From: Anthoceros angustus
Taxonomy: Eukaryota; Streptophyta; Anthocerotopsida; Anthocerotales; Anthocerotaceae
Assembly: GCA_010909165.1 (NCBI GenBank)
Contig: MU008165.1
Location: forward strand, 1,860,001-1,924,000
DNA length: 64,000 nt
Reading direction: 5' to 3'
The position numbers and the translations under genes are program-made. Below are positions 44,478 through 55,462 of this stretch, piece by piece. The first letter of the stretch is position 1. Every line of letters begins with the position of its first letter. A model generated the notes under the pieces. The model ran no database searches. It worked only from the letters and a program-made list of their open reading frames with translations, and had not been told where the DNA came from.

Positions 44478-47400
44478 CTACTTGACTCTGGGCAACTTGC
44501 CTGACCTGAAGGCACGTGTAGATATGCTCATCCTTGCTAAAACCTTGCAGTTGGATAGTCTCCCATTTTGAATGGTTGCAGAAACAATCCAAACTAAAGC
44601 TTGCAACTTTCTCGTTTTACAAGACACTTCGGCTGGACCAGCACCAGTAACTGACAACTCCCTCAGATGGAAAGTTGCCACCTGTTAATCCACCGCAAGC
44701 AATCAATTCTCCTTCCCTTCCCTTGACTGGATTGTCATGATCCCACCTCCTGAGCCTTGATCTTTGCACTGTGACCACTGCAAGTCGAAGAGACTCCATC
44801 CTTAGATGCTGTAGACCGTCCAACACTATCATTGGTACATCCTGTATCAGAAAGGATATTCGCCTGTGTTGCACCGAGGTTACCGTCCAGTAAACCAGAA
44901 GTCCCATTCACAGCCTGGACATAACGTTTTTCTTTCGCCCTGTCCAGGTTGGCCACCACTTTCGTTCTCAAGTGAGCACGGGCATTCTCACCTAAAAGCT
45001 TGGATCCCTTCTGCTTTGCCTCCTTGGAACTCCCAACTGGTGACTCCAACGGGACAGTAACCCAAATTTCTTCAGGCTTACTCGCCTTGTTTCCGCCTTT
45101 TCCAACTTGGTTCCTGTCACCTGCCTTCATTCGCTTTGCCGGTTGTGCGACAGCTTCAGTTTCATCATCTACTACATTTTGTCCTGCCACCTCCGGAACC
45201 GACGCTCCTTGTCTTGCTTTTAGAGACTTTGGAGTCTTCCTACCGGTTTTCCTATTGGTATTTGTGTCGCGCCCAGTTTGCCTATGCCGATCTGCTGTCA
45301 ACAAAATACCTGGCTTCATTCCTTTCTGGTTGTCCGAAGTAGCCCTCTTCCTCTGAGAACTGCCCGCGTGGCTACCAGATTGGGATACGGTGTTGTTAGC
45401 AACCTTTTTAACCTTCTTGGCTGAAGGAGGCGACGCAGTGACTGATGGGCTTCCACCTTTCCCCCCAGTGCGCGCATCCCATGTTTGCTGTGGAGTTTCT
45501 GGCCTCTTCCTCCTACCTGGAATTACAGGGCCCACCGTCCCAAACTTCGACTTGCTATTGGAGGAGAGATTTCGCCGCTTTGAATGAAGTTCCGCGACAT
45601 TCTTGTTGTTCAAGGAGGCTAAAGGCCCATCACCAAGATCGCTCAGAGATTTGAAAGAGAGTCGCTTGGATACCAACCAGTCTACCGTTGGATTGCTTCG
45701 GTCCTCAGGATATTCCTCCTTCTCGATTGACTTCACTGCTTTAACCTTCCCTGATTTTGACCTGGCCTCAGATCTTGAATCCGAAGCGCTCTTTCCAGCT
45801 ATTTCTGACCCTGATGCAGACTCGCCCCCAAAATCCACCTTCAACGTAGACACCTTGGATACTGCGGTTCCTCCAGGTGGCTGGGCCTGATCCTCAAAAG
45901 AACCAGAAGTGGTTTGCTGCTTCGAAGAAGATCCTGACATCTCAGAAGCAGGTGGTGTTGACTCAAGCATACTTGAAGAATCGAGGCTTGGTTGCAAGGT
46001 TACATGTTCTGGCGATGGTTTCCCTTTGTGCGCATGTTTCGATGCAGACCTTGTAGACACGTTTCCAGAGCTCACAGGACCAGGATCCTCCAATCTGCGG
46101 CGCTTTTGCTTTTGCTTTCGTCTTTTCTCTTCCTCTGTAACCCTGGGAACATCCAGCCATCTGCAAAAACTTCAGGATTGGCATTGGAAAGCTTGACGAC
46201 GACCTCAAGGATTCTAACACACAGCCTGAGGACAAGATCCTTACTTAAGCAAGAAATTTTCCCCGATGGATCACCGTGCATGTGAAGTACATTAAGTGAG
46301 ATGACTATAGGAGGAGTTTCTTACTGAAAGAACTTGCAGCCGTTAGCTTCGAGCTGTCTCCTCTTTTTCCCATTCGGCTGCTTATGAGAGAAGGCCGCAC
46401 ATGATAGATAACGAAGGCCTCTGTTGACACTCTTGGTGCCCATTACTTTCTCAATTGCTGGCGTGCCACACCCACAAAGAGGGATAGGAAGCACACCCAT
46501 ACTAGCAGGACGGCCACCCACTTCTGGGCTCGAAAGTGCTTCCTCCAGAGTACCTGGATCCAACACATTAGAAGCTTTCTCACCAGCTGCTGTGACATTC
46601 AGGTGCCCTGCCTGTTCACTGTCTGGAACCACTGCTACAACTGCACTGTCCTCAAGAACCTCTCCCACACTGTCCGTGACCACCTCGGGTCCCTGTAGCT
46701 TACTTGCTTGCACAAGGAATTCCTGCTTCAAACGTTCGTCCTTTTGGACATCTTCAAGGCTTTCCACCCTCACACTGGGTAGTAAACGTTTTGTGATGAT
46801 GCTACCCTTAAGTTTACCAGCGTCACCGGTCGCCACAACTTCTGCCGAATCATCTGTCTCTGCTTCGCTCTTCATCTCCCCTCCATGGACATTTACACTG
46901 TCGTTTCTCACGCTTTCTTGAACAATAGCCCCAGACAACAACGATGAAGAGACTTCTTCAACTAGCCCTGTACAAGTAGCCTTACCACAAGATGCTTCAC
47001 CCGAAGCAGAGATGGTTCTGGGCTCATCTGTTGGGCCCACTACTGAGAAGGATATCGTGGGAGCAAGCTTCTCCTCTGCATATGTATCTGTAGATGCAAC
47101 AGCTGTTTCATGTCGAGCAGTTCCACCTTCTTCACCCCTGCGAGTCTCAGTGGTTTCACCCGCACTTGGAACAGCAACGGCAGATGCAGCACGTGGTGGC
47201 TCAGCAACTGATCCCTTATCTACATCTGTCATGCTGGCATCTTTCGGCGTACATAAACTGATAACATGCTCTTGTTCCAAAACATTGGAAGGTTCGAACT
47301 CCATGTTTTCCGAACCTATTTTCTCCAACCCAGACTTACAAACATCAGAAGTACCATTTACCTCATGCTTGACGTCCGCAACACAGGCAACACCCTCCTC

Positions 47401-48591
47401 CTCCCTGGAACAGCATTTGGCAATATCCGACTCGTTCGTGACATCATTTACCTCCATCCCTTCTACAGAGGCAAAACCAAGAACTGATCCGCCAAAGCTT
47501 GACACATCTCCCACTTCCTGCTTTACATCTACGGTGGCGCCTGTTCCAGCGGGACTCATCCCTTCAGGCCGCACCACATCCTTCTCTACATCATCCGACA
47601 AGCCAGCTGTACAAACAGACTTCTCCACCTTACAACTTCCCAGCACAGCACCACTTTCTTCAACCTCTGCACATCCTGCAGCCACCCCGTGACCGCAGAC
47701 ACCACAGGAATCTCCCTCAGATTCCCCGTGCACTACACTCTGTTCCACCGTCCTGCTCGTCGAAATCAAAATAACCTCACTCTCTCCAGTCGGACGCCCT
47801 CCTACCTCCTCACACTCCGCACTCCAACCTCCAGCTTGTTCCTGCTCGTCTACACGAACATCCTCCAACCCCCGTCTGTCACAAATCTCTCCTTCACCGA
47901 CATCCTTTCCCTCAACACCGAATCCATCACCACCAGCGGTCCTACTTCCATCCAAGCTCCCTCTCGACACCTCGTCCACAACATCCGCTCCGACTTCACC
48001 TTCCCCCTTCATGGCTCCCCGCAGTCCTTCACTCGGTCCAGCCCCCTCCTCTTCCACAACCACATCCACAGCATCTCCCAACCTTCTCCCACCGTCTACT
48101 AAGCCCGCAGCGCCTGTACACAAAACCCCGTCGTCCACGCTCCCTAACGCCATCCCGCACTCCTCTTCCTTCACCACATCCACCGCGTCCCCACCCTTGC
48201 CACAAACCAGCGCACCAGCCTCGGCCTGATCCTCCGTTCCAGGAGACGTCTCCAGCACATTCTCCTTCACTTTCACACTAGCTCCATCCCCGAACCTCCG
48301 GGAACCCATCCCCTCCGATGCGTCAGTTTCCCGAAAAAGAACCTCCTCCTCCTCCCCCTCAGTAACGGCAGACACCAAACCACGGCCTTCTTGAACCAGT
48401 ACACTCGTCGTCGTTACCTCGTCCTCGGCCGTGCCTGCAGCATCCAAGCCCGCACTCGTCCTTTCCTCCACGTTTCCATCGCGATCCTGGCTCCCCGCCC
48501 GGCCTTCCTCCTCCACAATTCCATCTCCCAGCTCACCTCCTTCAGCACGCGCAGGAGCGGCACCTGCACTGGCCGCAGCTGCGTCCGCCAT
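44478..48591 (-). CDS. Large acidic protein with a GRF-type zinc finger
   Basis: Three exons join in phase to 1294 residues: 48591-46325, 46160-44747 and 44681-44478. The ATG at 48591 (gaggagATGGCGG) is the first in frame. Residues 1-700 are low-complexity, acidic and rich in Val, Gly, Ser and Thr, without recognisable domains. At about 706-757 lies a GRF-type zinc finger: CGCGTPA, then NRGLRYLSC, then CKFFQW, with the last Trp supplied by exon 2. That is the C-x-C...C...C-x-F-F-x-W order; such fingers bind single-stranded nucleic acid in several DNA-repair proteins. A basic RRKQKQKRRR stretch follows, then a long Lys/Ser-rich region with several nuclear-localisation-like clusters (GRRKRPETP, AKRMKAG). 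Nuclear location is inferred. The last exon is supported by phase only. Confidence 0.7.
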
Positions 48592-49610
48592 CTCCTCACG
48601 ACGCGTACGCTCCACGAGGTCCAATTCACCACCTACCAACACATTGCGGCCTGCGCTGCCCTGCCCCGAGCCGCCCCGGCGCGGACCCGGGAGCTGCAGC
48701 AGAAATCAGGTCCGGCAATGTACCAGCAGCTCCAGATTCTTCACCTTGCAAATCACACAACAGATTGAGCTCAGCGTCGTGCGCCCCCTGCTCGCCGCCC
48801 GCTTCGAGCTTTTTCCAAGCTTTGGCTGGTGACACTACAAGTCTCCATGGGAGGTGTACACAGCATGCACGGAAGCGTCGCTGCTTTCCATAAGCTCCGA
48901 CTGACTGCCTGCAGCCTCCTATGAAACAAAGCACAAAGGCGCCGCGGGGCCCGCGCGGACAGCAACATTTGCAAACCATCCGCTTCCGTGCGCACATCAC
49001 GCACTTTAAATCTTTCAATTTTTATTGTTATCAGGTGGCTAGTGGCATGTTGCGACTCCACATTTTCACTTTATCATGTTGAACGAAGTCTTTGATCTAC
49101 CTAGCCCACTTGTCTAGGCTTCTAGCATGATATATTTTGAATTAGAATAGGATAGGCTAACCCATCATAAATCTCTAATTGGAAGTCATTCGGTGTGTCT
49201 TTAATAGGCTCAGGTTATGTGGGTTAGTATAAGTTTGAAGTATGTAGTCATAACTTTTGCACATTGTAGTTTGTTCTTTAATATTAACCCCTTATGGCCG
49301 AACCCACTAGGACTCAAATCAAAGAGCCAACGTTTGAAGCCTTCTGGAATTTTATGAACAATTGATTGAGAAAAACCTGCAGCACACCTCTAGGCTCTAG
49401 CACATTGAATTTACAACCTAAAAGTCTGACCCTTCTTCATCCTCTTTCTACGGCTAGTTTAGCTTGAGAACTTGACCCAAGGAACTATAGCTTGAAAATT
49501 AGGCTTCGTGAAACTAATGAGGATCCAAACAAAAATGAAGTTCTATATAGAGTTCAAAATTAGAACTTCAAAAATATATATCTATATAATCATAAACTAT
49601 CACAATCTAA
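48592..49610. other. Upstream region of the GRF gene and intergenic DNA
   Basis: 48592-49010 is GC-rich and probably holds the promoter and 5' UTR of the GRF gene. 49020-49610 is AT-rich with no coding signal. Confidence 0.4.
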
Positions 49611-49667
49611 TCATTCTCGATACGGGTAATCAAAGGGTTCGGGAACATATCCAGCAGTGTCATCATC

Positions 49668-49699
<32 letters not shown>

Positions 49700-50429
49700 C
49701 ATCTTCACTAGTTGGCGACACGGCAGCAGGCGCTGTAATAGATGAAGAGGCTACGGGAGCAGGCCCAATCGAAGGAGACTTGGTGGCGGAGGCCGTGGGA
49801 GGTGGCACAGTGGTGGAGGCCGTGGGAGGTGGCACGGTGGTGGAGGTCGTGGGAGATGGCAAGGTGGCGGAGGATGTGGGAGGTGGCACGGTGGCGGAGG
49901 ATGTGGGAGGTGGCACGGTGGCGGAGGATGTGGGAGGTGGTATAGTGGTCGAGGTTGTGGGAGGTGGCACAGTGGCGGAGGTCGTGGGAGGTGGCACAGT
50001 GGCCGAGGTCGTGGGAGGTGGCACAGTGGAGGAGGCCAAGGGCATGAGAAGAGGCCTAATTGATCACAGTACAAAAAGAGGTTGATGGGCTGAGTTGGTT
50101 CAATCAAGAGGTTGATGGAGCTGGAGTTGGTTCGATCGAAGAGGTTGACATCACAACAAGAGGTTGATGGAGCTGGAGTTGGTTCAATCGAAGAGGTTGA
50201 TGGAGCTGGAGTTGGTTCAGTCGAAGAGGTTGTGGAGCCGCTAGTCGAAGACATTGACGAAATGGAGTTGGTTGATTGAAGAGGTGACGGAGGTGTCACC
50301 GTCGAAGAGATTGTCCGCGATCGAAGACGCGTTGTGAGCCGAGTTGGTTCGATCGAAGAGGTCAAGGAGTATCCATCGAAGAGGTTGATGGAGCTGGAGT
50401 TGGTTCAGTCGAAGAGGTTGACGGAGCTA
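49611..50429 (-). repeat. Pro/Thr/Ser-coding repeat tract downstream of the GDSL frame
   Basis: Two minisatellites on the minus strand. At about 49790-50045 a 27-nt unit encodes PPPTTSATV-type nonapeptides, about nine or ten times, in one frame that ends in an Asp run (49660-49705, from a cat/atc trinucleotide) and a stop at 49611. At 50100-50430 a unit of about 33 nt encodes TSSIEPTPAPS-like peptides, but in several frames with stops between. The arrangement suggests that the GDSL-like protein once had, or in another allele still has, a long Pro/Thr/Ser tail ending in the acidic stretch. Confidence 0.7.
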
Positions 50430-51683
50430 TCACCGAAGACGCGTTAGAGTTGGTTCGATCGAAGAGGTCAAGGAGTCGCCACGAAGACGCTGATTGAGTT
50501 GAGTTGGTTCATCGAAGAGGTTGACGGAGTCAGAGAAGAAGATGTCAAGCCGCACACTTGAAGATGGTGCTTCACTTGAAGAAGGACCAATAATTACTTC
50601 AATCTCAAAAACAATTTCTTGTACATTCCCCTTGAATGCAATATCACATTCAAAGGTTCCATTGAAAAAGTTTTGAGCAAGGATTTTATTGACATGTTGT
50701 CCAGCATGAAAAGCATCCCACCATGGAAAATGTTTTGCATTCGAACAAGCCACAGTTCCATTCAAACAATAAGTTTCTCCATTAAAAGCTCCTCCTCCAC
50801 AACATGCTATGTTTTCCTGAAATCCATAATGAGAAATATTTTTTATCACGTCACGAGTAACATTAAATGCAGGAGCCAGAAATACTCTTGAGCCAGAAAT
50901 TCCATTATCTTGCTGAAGAATATCTTTAAGATCAGCTTGAAGCCTAGCATTATAATTTGATATTCTCTCATTGATATAATGCAAACATCTGCCTGAAGTA
51001 TTCGTTGCATTATCTCTAGCTAATAAAAATGGCATACATCCTAGAGGTTGAACATCTGCAATGACAAAATTCCGTGCTCCTTCGTCATAAAGCTCTTCAA
51101 TAATATCCCTAAGTTCTTGTAAAAGGCTTGTTTCATATTCCCCTTCTGTATCATTCGCAGTCAAGAAATGTTCAATCCAATCATCATTTCCCGCTGAGAT
51201 ATAAAATAACGAATTTGCTACATGCTGATCATAATTTGTTGGATCTTGTTGGCGAAGTTGAGACAATGTATCTTCTCTAAAGAACATAACTTGATCTCTT
51301 AAGGGAATAACGTCCCCATAACGTTCACCAGTACTGCGAAGTATACCAGATCTCGCTGATCCATAATTCACACCCACACCCGAACTGTTATTATCCGGGC
51401 TTAAATAAGGGATTGGACGACCTCTCAAGCTAAGATGGTGAGCCAAGAAATCAACAGCAAGAAAACCGTTGGTATGTCGACCAGTAGCTTGATGATCAAT
51501 AAAATCTTGTCCAAAAGGTGGAAAATCCGCTCTTGCTAAACCTTGAGTGTTTCGATGCTGATTGTTGCCTGCATCAACAGTTCCGTCTCCAAAAACATAC
51601 AATCCAGTAACATTTTGAGCAATTGTGAAACACAATTGACTCAAAAGAAACAAGAAACTTGTGAAAAGAGTGACCTTCCTCAT
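50430..51683 (-). CDS. GDSL-like esterase/lipase family protein lacking the catalytic serine
   Basis: Frame of 417 residues from the ATG at 51683 (upstream the frame opens on TTG only). Residues 1-23 (MRKVTLFTSFLFLLSQLCFT) are a signal peptide, so the protein is secreted. Block I reads FGDGTVDAGNN (residues 31-41): position 34, normally the nucleophile Ser of GDS, is Gly. Block II (NYGSARSG, 106-113), block III (SAGNDD, 163-168), the NFVIADVQPLGCMP segment and block V (DAFH, Asp323 and His326) are kept. Many N-glycosylation sites (NVT, NAT, NIS, NGT). The plant GDSL fold is complete up to about residue 350; the rest is a Ser/Thr/Pro tail whose repeats continue out of frame downstream. It is probably not an esterase by the usual mechanism. 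No introns in the frame, unlike most plant family members. Confidence 0.8.
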   Translation of the reverse strand: MRKVTLFTSFLFLLSQLCFTIAQNVTGLYVFGDGTVDAGNNQHRNTQGLARADFPPFGQDFIDHQATGRHTNGFLAVDFLAHHLSLRGRPIPYLSPDNNSSGVGVNYGSARSGILRSTGERYGDVIPLRDQVMFFREDTLSQLRQQDPTNYDQHVANSLFYISAGNDDWIEHFLTANDTEGEYETSLLQELRDIIEELYDEGARNFVIADVQPLGCMPFLLARDNATNTSGRCLHYINERISNYNARLQADLKDILQQDNGISGSRVFLAPAFNVTRDVIKNISHYGFQENIACCGGGAFNGETYCLNGTVACSNAKHFPWWDAFHAGQHVNKILAQNFFNGTFECDIAFKGNVQEIVFEIEVIIGPSSSEAPSSSVRLDIFFSDSVNLFDEPTQLNQRLRGDSLTSSIEPTLTRLR

Positions 51684-51921
51684 TATTGTGAAACCCAAAA
51701 TAATACCTATCAAATCACACCACAAAAATTCAACAAAGTAAAACGTTAATATAAATCAATCTATAAAATCTCATCAAAGACGAGCAAATGCTTGAGGAGA
51801 CATATCTCTACCAGGAGAAGAAAATGCTAGAGTATGTGGCACATAATCTGTGCCACAAAGGGATGTTCTAGACAAATTTATAATAGACCAAAGCATGCAA
51901 GTACCACACATTCTACCTTTT
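51684..51921. other. Upstream flank of the GDSL-like gene
   Basis: AT-rich probable promoter and 5' UTR. No clear element can be assigned. Confidence 0.3.
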
Positions 51922-52140
51922 CACATTATGGCTATAAAATACACTAAAACTTAATGTAAGGATAATATTTATTTGTCACATCATGGCTCTAAAAAACACT
52001 AAAACTTAATGTAAGGATAATATTTATTTGTCACATTATGGCTCTAAAAAACACTAAAACTTAATGTAAGGATAATATTTATTTGTCACAATATGGCTCT
52101 AAAAAATACTAAAACTTAATGTAAGGATAATATTTATTTG
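51922..52140. repeat. Four tandem 55-bp units
   Basis: Units start at 51922, 51977, 52032 and 52087. Each contains tatggct, aaaacttaatgtaaggataa and tatttatttg. They are nearly identical and AT-rich. They lie upstream of the GDSL-like gene, about 240 bp from its ATG. Confidence 0.9.
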
Positions 52141-52339
52141 CCTTCGTAGACCTCTTAATTCAGTACCTCTCAATGGAGCTGCTCAATGTGTTCCACATCA
52201 TTCATCTGGTGCATGCCAAAGCCTTCCAGATCATTCATCTGGTGCCTTCCAAGGCCTTCTAGATCATTCGATTGTCAGCTTAATTCAGATTTCTGAATTG
52301 AATGCTTCCATTTTCGGATTGTATACTTCCGCATTGGAG

Positions 52340-53395
52340 CTTCCATATCGGAGTAGCAGGAAGCGGCTTAAAAGTAAAGCTCTCTAAGTGCCGCGTTTGG
52401 TCCCCGTCGAGTATCCTCCCACTTTGCAGTTCCCTACTGGGGAGATTGCTCCGGCCTTGGGTCTATAGATTTTGGGGGTCCCCTTCGGCTTCCCTGACTT
52501 CATTAGGAGCTTCCTAGACCAAGCTCTCATGGAGGACTTGTCCCATGTCGAGGACCTCCCCCTGTTGGCGATGCTCAAGTGGCCTTTGGATTTCTTTCCT
52601 CCTGTTTTGCTAGGTGCCCTGGTTACCTCATCCGTATGCTCCCCCGACTTCGGTTCTCATATCTTGACTTCAGGGGTTTGACAGGAAGATAATGGATACT
52701 CTTGGTGACGCGTTCGCCTTCTCTCACTGGAGGTTTCTTCCCCGGTGGCGTTTTTAGGTAGTTGGGCCCTATCAGCTCCTGCTCTGGCCTCTCGCTTCAT
52801 CCTCCAGGACAGGCCTTTTCTGGAGGATCTTGTGTCTAGTGTGGAGGAGGGAACCTTCTCTTTCCAAATTTCCTTGAGGCAGGCCAGGGAATTGCTTTCT
52901 GCGGATGCTCGGTGGAATTTTCCTCCTTTCTCGACGTTTATCTCCGATGGTTTCAAGGGGTTGCAGGCGTTGTTGCTTGAGAAGCAGCTTGGCCAGGCTT
53001 TCCAGTCCGTCCTCTTGGACTCATATATCTCTATGTCCACGAGAGCTCGGCTTCGCTCTTGTTACAGTAAGGCGCGCGGCTTCCCAGCTTGTCCATGTTG
53101 TGGGTTTTATCATCGCACCAGTCACCTTCACCACTGCGATGTGATTCCGTCTTGGCTTGCTTTGTGCCACATCCTACCACGCCCGCAGGCCAGGCGCGGG
53201 GTTGCCCCTTTCTTATTTTATAGCTTACTTCAAACAGCGAGTCTCCATTGCCCTTCAAAGGGCCATCTCGACAACAATTCTTCACAAGGTGACGACGGCA
53301 AGTGATGCTTCTTCCTCTTCTTCGGTCATTTGCAGGCCATTTGTTCTTCGTGCATATGATGTTCTAGGAGTAGTAGATAATTTTAGGTAAAGGTT
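52340..53395 (+). pseudogene. LINE-like reverse-transcriptase ORF, 3' part
   Basis: In three frames separated by indels: GLKVKLSKCRVWSP (end of the RT domain), GVPFGFPDFIRSFLDQALMED, then from 52745 AFLGSWALSAPALASRF, then a candidate zinc motif CPCCGFYHRTSHLHHC (53090-53140, C-x2-C-x3-H-x4-HHC), and finally YFKQRVSIALQRAI near 53230. This order fits the C-terminal half of a non-LTR-type RT ORF found in plants; the assignment is from recalled motifs. The catalytic RT palm (YxDD) is upstream and absent. No target-site duplication or poly(A) was identified. Confidence 0.55.
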
Positions 53396-53745
53396 TAGTC
53401 GTTCTTTTTCACCTTGACTCTCGAGATCCACTGATGCTATATGGATTTTTCCCCATCGTTTTTTCCCTCAATATAACATGTTTTATGAGTAGCAGGATAA
53501 ACCATACACTAAAATCAGGTGTAAAAACAGGTGAATCGGGAAAACAGGTGAATCGGGAGTCGAGGCTTTGATGGCGCTCCCGCCGACGCCCCGACAGGAA
53601 TGTCGGGTATTTTACACCACTAATGGATGCTCGTTTGTTCCACTGACTTGGATCCAGTTTATCCCATATTCACTCCTGTGTACCTGGAAGCCGCATCTGG
53701 AGGCGCGGGTGAGTTGGCCCAGATGGAGGGATTCCGTCTGTGGGC
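53396..53745. other. Upstream region of the quinone oxidoreductase gene
   Basis: Probable promoter and 5' UTR. A direct repeat (aacaggtgaatcggga) occurs twice near 53525-53560. No TATA box is assigned. Confidence 0.35.
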
Positions 53746-54867
53746 ATGGCCGGCAGGGTTTTCATTAAAGGCACGGGCGTGCCCTTCGGAAGGGCAGGGA
53801 CCACATTTCCCCTTCTTGGCAATCGCAGGTGTGTGAGCGGGCCGGTGAGAGCTCGTCGTGCCGGTGTGAGAGCCAGCAGCCAGCTTTCCGGCATGGTGAA
53901 GGCCGTACGAGTGCACGAGCTGGGGGGGCCTGAGGTCCTGAAGCTGGAGGAGGTGGAGGTGGGGGAGCCCGGGAGCGGGGAAATCCGCATCCGGCACCAG
54001 GCAATTGGGCTCAACTTCATAGATGTCTACTTCCGGAAGGGGGTTTACAAGGCGGCCAGCCTGCCCTTCACTCCGGGCATGGAGGGCGTGGGAGTGGTGA
54101 CGGCAGTCGGGCCGGGTCTGACAGGCCGGCAGGTCGGGGATGTGGTGGCGTATGCTGGGACCATGGGAGCGTATGCCGAGGAGCGGCTCATTGCAGCGGA
54201 GAAGGTGGTGCCTGTGCCGTCCACTCTGGATGCTGCTACTGTGGCGGCTGTGCTGCTGAAGGGCATGACGGCGCAGTTTCTTGTCCGGAGGTGCTTCAGA
54301 GTGGAGCCCGGGCACCATGTGTTGGTGCATGCGGCGGCTGGGGGGGTGGGGTCTCTGCTCACCCAGTGGGCTAGGGCTTTGGGTGCTGTGGTTATTGGGG
54401 TGGTGTCGACAAGGGAGAAGGCTGCCCAGGCTACTGAGGATGGGTGTAATCATGTGATTGTCACCGCCGAGGAGGATTATGTGCCGAGGGTGAAGGAGAT
54501 CACTGATGGGAAGGGGGTGGATGTGGTGTATGACTCCGTGGGGAAGGATACGTTTCAGGGGTCCCTCGATTCTCTGGCTGTGCGAGGGTACATGGTGAGC
54601 TTTGGGAATGCTTCTGGGGTTGTGGATCCTGTTCCTATTCAGGCCCTGGCAGCCAAGTCGTTGTTCCTCACCAGGCCCTCGTTGATGCAATATACCGCCA
54701 CCAGGGATGAGCTGCTGTCAACTGCAGGTGAGTTGTTTGCGCAGCTGTCCTCCGGTGTGTTGAAAATCCGTGTGAATCAGACTTATCCCCTGTCGGAGGT
54801 TGCCAAGGCTCATGCGGATTTGGAATCTCGCAAGACCACAGGCTCTACTGTCATAATTCCTGGTTAG
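53746..54867 (+). CDS. NADPH:quinone oxidoreductase-like (zeta-crystallin type, MDR superfamily)
   Basis: Single-exon frame of 373 residues from the ATG at 53746; the frame upstream opens on GTG only. The enzyme class transfers hydride from NADPH to quinones or reactive enones. Residues 1-49 are rich in Arg, Gly and Ser and poor in acid residues, a plausible plastid or mitochondrial transit peptide; Met50 (53893) begins the conserved domain (MVKAVRVHELGGPEVLKLEE). Signature blocks: GLNFIDVYFRKGVY, PGMEGVGVVTAVGPG, the dinucleotide-binding VLVHAAAGGVGSLLTQWA (Gly-rich loop at 196-202), GKGVDVVYDSVGKDTF and the C-terminal HADLESRKTTGSTVI. The zinc-ligand residues of alcohol dehydrogenases are absent, as in zeta-crystallins. 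GC-rich coding sequence without introns. Confidence 0.94.
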   Translation: MAGRVFIKGTGVPFGRAGTTFPLLGNRRCVSGPVRARRAGVRASSQLSGMVKAVRVHELGGPEVLKLEEVEVGEPGSGEIRIRHQAIGLNFIDVYFRKGVYKAASLPFTPGMEGVGVVTAVGPGLTGRQVGDVVAYAGTMGAYAEERLIAAEKVVPVPSTLDAATVAAVLLKGMTAQFLVRRCFRVEPGHHVLVHAAAGGVGSLLTQWARALGAVVIGVVSTREKAAQATEDGCNHVIVTAEEDYVPRVKEITDGKGVDVVYDSVGKDTFQGSLDSLAVRGYMVSFGNASGVVDPVPIQALAAKSLFLTRPSLMQYTATRDELLSTAGELFAQLSSGVLKIRVNQTYPLSEVAKAHADLESRKTTGSTVIIPG

Positions 54868-55462
54868 AAGATCACAGGATCCACTTTCAGGCTTCTTGCT
54901 TTCTGAGACACGTTTATAAAGGCTACTTCCTGGATAAAGACTAGTTGCAGTGGCCTTTCTTGAGCTTCGATCCACAGCCAATATAGTTCAGGCTACCTTC
55001 AAAATTGTACAGGCAGTTGAAGGTGGGACTGCCAGACACGACACCTAATGTATGGGTCACAAGAGTTATCCTGAATACAAAACTACTTGCAATGCCAACA
55101 GCATCTGACGACCTGATACCAATTACAAAACCTGGAAAGCATCTCTCGGCACCCAGGTTCAACACAGATGTGCATCCCAAACCTCCATCCATGCTCTTTC
55201 TAAAAACCCCCAGGCTCCTGTTGATATGGTATCTAAACTCTAGTGGGGTCCTTCAACCACGAAGTTCTCTATAGAATGGTCTATAGAATGGTTAACCCTA
55301 AGTCCACTATGAAGAATTTATTTTATCTACTTATATCTATTAAAATAAAAGAAAAATATTATTGATAATCGATTTAGATTGCCACAACGAATTTCATGCC
55401 AAATATGGGTTTCGAACCCAAGACTTTAGGCACCCCGAACCCAAGACTTAAGGCACCCCAAA
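54868..55462. other. 3' flank and unassigned DNA
   Basis: 54868-55000 is probably the 3' UTR of the oxidoreductase gene. On the minus strand near 55405-55430, gggttcgaaaccc resembles a tRNA B box, and gaacccaagactt(t/a)aggcacccc is repeated at 55417-55460. A tRNA-related SINE is possible but unproven. Confidence 0.3.

Noticed and set aside
47012-47692. 226-codon plus frame
   Set aside because: Antisense shadow of the acidic first exon of the GRF gene.
53659-54690. 343-codon minus frame
   Set aside because: Antisense shadow of the GC-rich quinone oxidoreductase gene.
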